In this document: positions 3,754 to 5,858 of the stretch, one piece after another
Layout of the letters: each line of letters starts with the position of its first letter
How positions within the stretch are numbered: the stretch's first letter is position 1
NCBI GenBank assembly: GCA_029256645.1
Contig: JAQSXM010000239.1
Coordinates: forward strand, 1-5,858
Direction: 5' to 3'
DNA: 5,858 bases
Source: Sporomusa sp.
GTDB taxonomy: Bacteria > Bacillota_C > Negativicutes > Sporomusales > Sporomusaceae
The notes under the pieces: model-generated
Database searches by the model: none
What the model saw: only the letters and a program-made list of their open reading frames with translations
Told to the model about the DNA's origin: nothing
Made by a program: the position numbers and the translations under genes

Positions 3754-5526
3754 TCATGCTTTACGGGATTTATTTGTATTCACAGCTTCAGCCTGCTCAA
3801 TATAAGTAATCTCACTTTCCGATAAACCATACAGGTTGTATATCAGCATATTCATTTCATTACGCAGTAATATAAATTCGTTGGCATTCATGGCATCTGT
3901 ATCTTGCTCCAGCCCGCTAAAGTAGGCAGCGCCAGACAATCGTGACAGCCTTCCACCCAGGAAATCTAATTTGTCAGCATATTGGTGATCTATGATTAAT
4001 GGCAGTTTTTCCACAGTCTCGATATCCACTTGCGCCATGGGACGACCCTTTTCCAGTGTTACCGTATGATAGTAATAGTTCATTAGCTTAGAATTAAGAA
4101 TACATGTCAAATATTCCAGACTTGCTCCATCCCCTGAAACCACCAGTGAATGAATATTGTTTAAATGATATAGACCAGACCTATCGATAGTGGCAATTAA
4201 GCTGTCGCCAGTCTGGCGCAAAAAAATTTTAGGTCCGGCGATGATTGCCTTATCCCAGCCGCCTTTATTCAGCTTATCAGGGTTCACATCAAGCCAGTCA
4301 CCCTGATAATTAAGATAAAACGGCAGTATCTGCCCTGAGGATATTATCCCCTTGTGCCAAGTATCTCCTTGCTTAGTCTTGCCTTTAATCTCAGCCTGTA
4401 CGGTAAGAGAACGCATCCCGGTCCGAATCTTGGTGATATCTTTGAATACGTAGGGAACTTGCTCAATCTTATCAATAAGCATCTTATCTCTGGCATGAAA
4501 GAACAAACGAAACCGTTTGTAAACCTGCCACGAAAAATATTCTTGATCATACTGATAAGTATCTACCATCCCCCCATTGCCATCAAATTTACTGACTGAT
4601 ATGTCAGTTTTAGAGATGTCCTGGTTAATCTTCCTCAGGATAGTAATAGCCGGAGTCCCCACCAAGACACCGGTAAACACATTGCTATTTACCAATGTTA
4701 TTGCCTGAATTAAGCAAGTTTCTAATATATATTCGCGAATTTTAGAATAATAACGCCCGAGCAGGTAGCTGTCAGGTGTTATAAACCCCAGATAACCACC
4801 TGGTTTTAGTGCCTGAATGCTTCTTTCAAAGAACAAAGCATAATAACTTAGCTTATACTGAGCTGAGTGTGCATAATTACGCCTTAAATATTCCGACTGA
4901 TCTATAGACATTTTTCCTACCCGGTTTAAGCCAAAACTTATATACGGCGGATTGCCCACAATATAATCGAACTTCAACTCCCAGAATTTAAAAAAAATTG
5001 CAGAATGAGGGTTATTTTTATCACAGTCCTGGTCTGGGGCGGCCATGTCTACTTCCCATTTGATCAGACTGTCACAAATAATCAGATGATTACTTAGACC
5101 AGGTACCTTTGCATCCCCTTTCGCTTCCAGTCGAAGCCTAGCCACAGCAACCGCGTCAGCGTCAATGTCAGCACCATATAAGCAGCAACTAACAATGTGG
5201 AAATGGAGGTTTTCCGGCTGCCAATACTGGATGCCTGCAAGCCGGATTTTCGATCTACCTTTTGTTATGATGTATTGATCCCGGCCGTAACGTTGCCTGA
5301 GCAGAATAAGGTTCTCTGCAAATTTTTGACATAGCAGATCATAGGCAGCCACTAAAAAGTTGCCGGTGCCACAGGCCGGATCTAAAACCCGTGGTGTCGG
5401 ATCAGTCACAACATCATGCTTAGCCAAAGTATGTGCAAGGATGTAGTTAACAATATGCTCAGGCGTATAAAAAATTCCGGCAGCCTTACAGACAGACCGA
5501 CCGGGCTGTTCCTTAGCTTTTAACAC
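3754..5526 (-). CDS. N6-adenine DNA methyltransferase, Eco57I/TaqI-like, orphan (CamA-like layout)
   Basis: The 590-residue enzyme should transfer a methyl group from S-adenosylmethionine to adenine N6 in a specific DNA sequence. Motifs in order: GIFYTP (17-22, motif X), DPACGTGNF (49-57, motif I, cofactor binding), YGADID (117-122, motif II), CDSL (151-154, motif III), catalytic NPPY (192-195, motif IV) and LKPGGYLGFITP (240-251). The C-terminal half (about 360-510, with ILNSKLMNYYY and IETVEKLPL) matches a TaqI_C-type target-recognition domain. There is no N-terminal PD-(D/E)xK nuclease part and no adjacent restriction gene, so it looks like an orphan. Length and the motif X to II spacing resemble, from memory, the 577-residue C. 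difficile CamA, which affects sporulation. The start is GTG 5524-5526 with GGAGG (5534-5538) seven bases away; an in-frame stop at 5548-5550 excludes a long extension. A TATAGT at 5560-5555 lacks a good -35. Confidence 0.9.
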   Translation of the reverse strand: MLKAKEQPGRSVCKAAGIFYTPEHIVNYILAHTLAKHDVVTDPTPRVLDPACGTGNFLVAAYDLLCQKFAENLILLRQRYGRDQYIITKGRSKIRLAGIQYWQPENLHFHIVSCCLYGADIDADAVAVARLRLEAKGDAKVPGLSNHLIICDSLIKWEVDMAAPDQDCDKNNPHSAIFFKFWELKFDYIVGNPPYISFGLNRVGKMSIDQSEYLRRNYAHSAQYKLSYYALFFERSIQALKPGGYLGFITPDSYLLGRYYSKIREYILETCLIQAITLVNSNVFTGVLVGTPAITILRKINQDISKTDISVSKFDGNGGMVDTYQYDQEYFSWQVYKRFRLFFHARDKMLIDKIEQVPYVFKDITKIRTGMRSLTVQAEIKGKTKQGDTWHKGIISSGQILPFYLNYQGDWLDVNPDKLNKGGWDKAIIAGPKIFLRQTGDSLIATIDRSGLYHLNNIHSLVVSGDGASLEYLTCILNSKLMNYYYHTVTLEKGRPMAQVDIETVEKLPLIIDHQYADKLDFLGGRLSRLSGAAYFSGLEQDTDAMNANEFILLRNEMNMLIYNLYGLSESEITYIEQAEAVNTNKSRKA

Positions 5527-5533
5527 CGCAGCG

Positions 5534-5538
5534 CCTCC
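5534..5538 (-). promoter_or_regulatory. Ribosome binding site supporting the GTG start of the methyltransferase
   Basis: GGAGG on the minus strand lies seven bases before GTG 5526-5524. The only upstream in-frame space runs to the stop at 5550-5548 and contains no ATG, so GTG is the best start. Confidence 0.75.
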
Positions 5539-5565
5539 ATGACCAATTTATGTCACTATATTTCG

Positions 5566-5858
5566 CTAAAGCCCCCTTGCTTCCCTTCCACAGCAGCTAA
5601 TTGCGTTAGAAAAGCACCTGCTAGTGGTAACCCGCTCATTCCGCTTACGGTTATGATCCGGTGCTTTCGCGCCTTGCAATAACCACATGAAATGGATATC
5701 CCTGCGGCAGGCTTGCTCAATAGACCGACTGGTGTAGAGATTGTTCATATAGCCATAAACGATAACTTTAAAAAGATTTCTAGGCGATACGGCTGATTTT
5801 CTTCCTTTGCGAGAGTAGGCTTTGTATAGTGTCGAGTAGTCCAGTTGATCCATTATTT
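5566..5858 (-). pseudogene. Broken IS1182-type transposase, N-terminal fragment, cut by the window edge
   Basis: The reading frame shows the N-terminal (DUF772-type) part of an IS1182-family DDE transposase: DQLDYSTLYKAYSRKGRKSAV, PRNLFKVIVYGYMNNLYTSRSIE, CRRDIHFMWLLQG and APDHN. Full-length members have roughly 450-550 residues. The DQLDYS segment normally lies some residues after the start, so the true N-terminus probably continues past the right edge and the ATG at 5851-5853 is likely internal. After APDHN, where intact copies continue into a T-I-x-R-F-R-type segment and the DDE core, the sequence becomes RKRNERV and then unrelated residues, ending at TAG 5566-5568. The catalytic core is absent, so it cannot be active. 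The break (about 5650) lies about 125 bases upstream of the methyltransferase start. It marks an old insertion and deletion; terminal inverted repeats cannot be identified here. Confidence 0.8.

Noticed and set aside
5520..5540. Six-codon leader ORF (ATG GAG GCG CTG CGG TGT TAA) overlapping the GTG start of the methyltransferase
   Set aside because: It contains the ribosome binding site itself and has no site of its own; overlap by chance is more likely than translational coupling.
5569..5640. Alternative minus-strand frame (MSGLPLAGAFLTQ...) after the transposase break, possibly a frameshifted continuation
   Set aside because: The resemblance to the next transposase segment is too weak to claim, and the frame ends after 27 codons without a ribosome binding site.

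Overview
The window looks like a chromosomal segment of an endospore-forming Firmicute. The evidence is two SPOCS-domain (DUF3794) proteins, a family tied to spore coat and spore envelope assembly, plus a small Cys/Tyr-rich coat-like protein. Shine-Dalgarno sites are strong and purine-rich, and promoter candidates resemble the mother-cell sporulation sigma factors. Moderate GC content and gene content would fit a sporulating Negativicute (Sporomusa/Pelosinus type), but that placement is only a guess.

Layout, left to right. The 3' end of an L,D-transpeptidase (YkuD) gene reads rightward to 217. It overlaps tail-to-tail with a leftward gene for a stand-alone HipA-like kinase (179-982). Two hairpins (1010-1082) separate the kinase from a leftward two-gene operon of SPOCS paralogues. 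The promoter-proximal member (2088-2744) carries a 42-residue tract of almost only Asp, His and Cys in one loop of the domain. The distal member (1104-2051) has a short His/Cys cluster in the same loop and gains a C-terminal SH3b domain.

A 341-bp divergent intergenic region (2745-3085) has a SigE-like candidate promoter facing left and a good SigK-like candidate facing right. The rightward gene (3086-3403) encodes a 105-residue protein with 16 Cys and 14 Tyr, tripeptide repeats and a C-terminal zinc-ribbon-like module, followed by a strong terminator. A 55-residue unrecognised protein follows (3540-3707) with a perfect ribosome binding site.

Facing it, and sharing a hairpin with it, is a 590-residue N6-adenine DNA methyltransferase (3754-5526, GTG start). 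It has the Eco57I/TaqI-like layout, no nuclease domain and no visible restriction partner. From memory it resembles the sporulation-linked orphan enzyme CamA of Clostridioides difficile. The right edge holds the broken N-terminal part of an IS1182-type transposase.

Working picture (inference): the centre is a spore-envelope module. Two SPOCS proteins, one with a metal-binding tract and one with a likely wall-binding SH3b domain, are transcribed divergently from a Cys/Tyr-rich protein suited to metal binding or cross-linking. The transpeptidase, kinase and methyltransferase are neighbours with no proven functional link, although a sporulation-related methyltransferase here would be thematically consistent.
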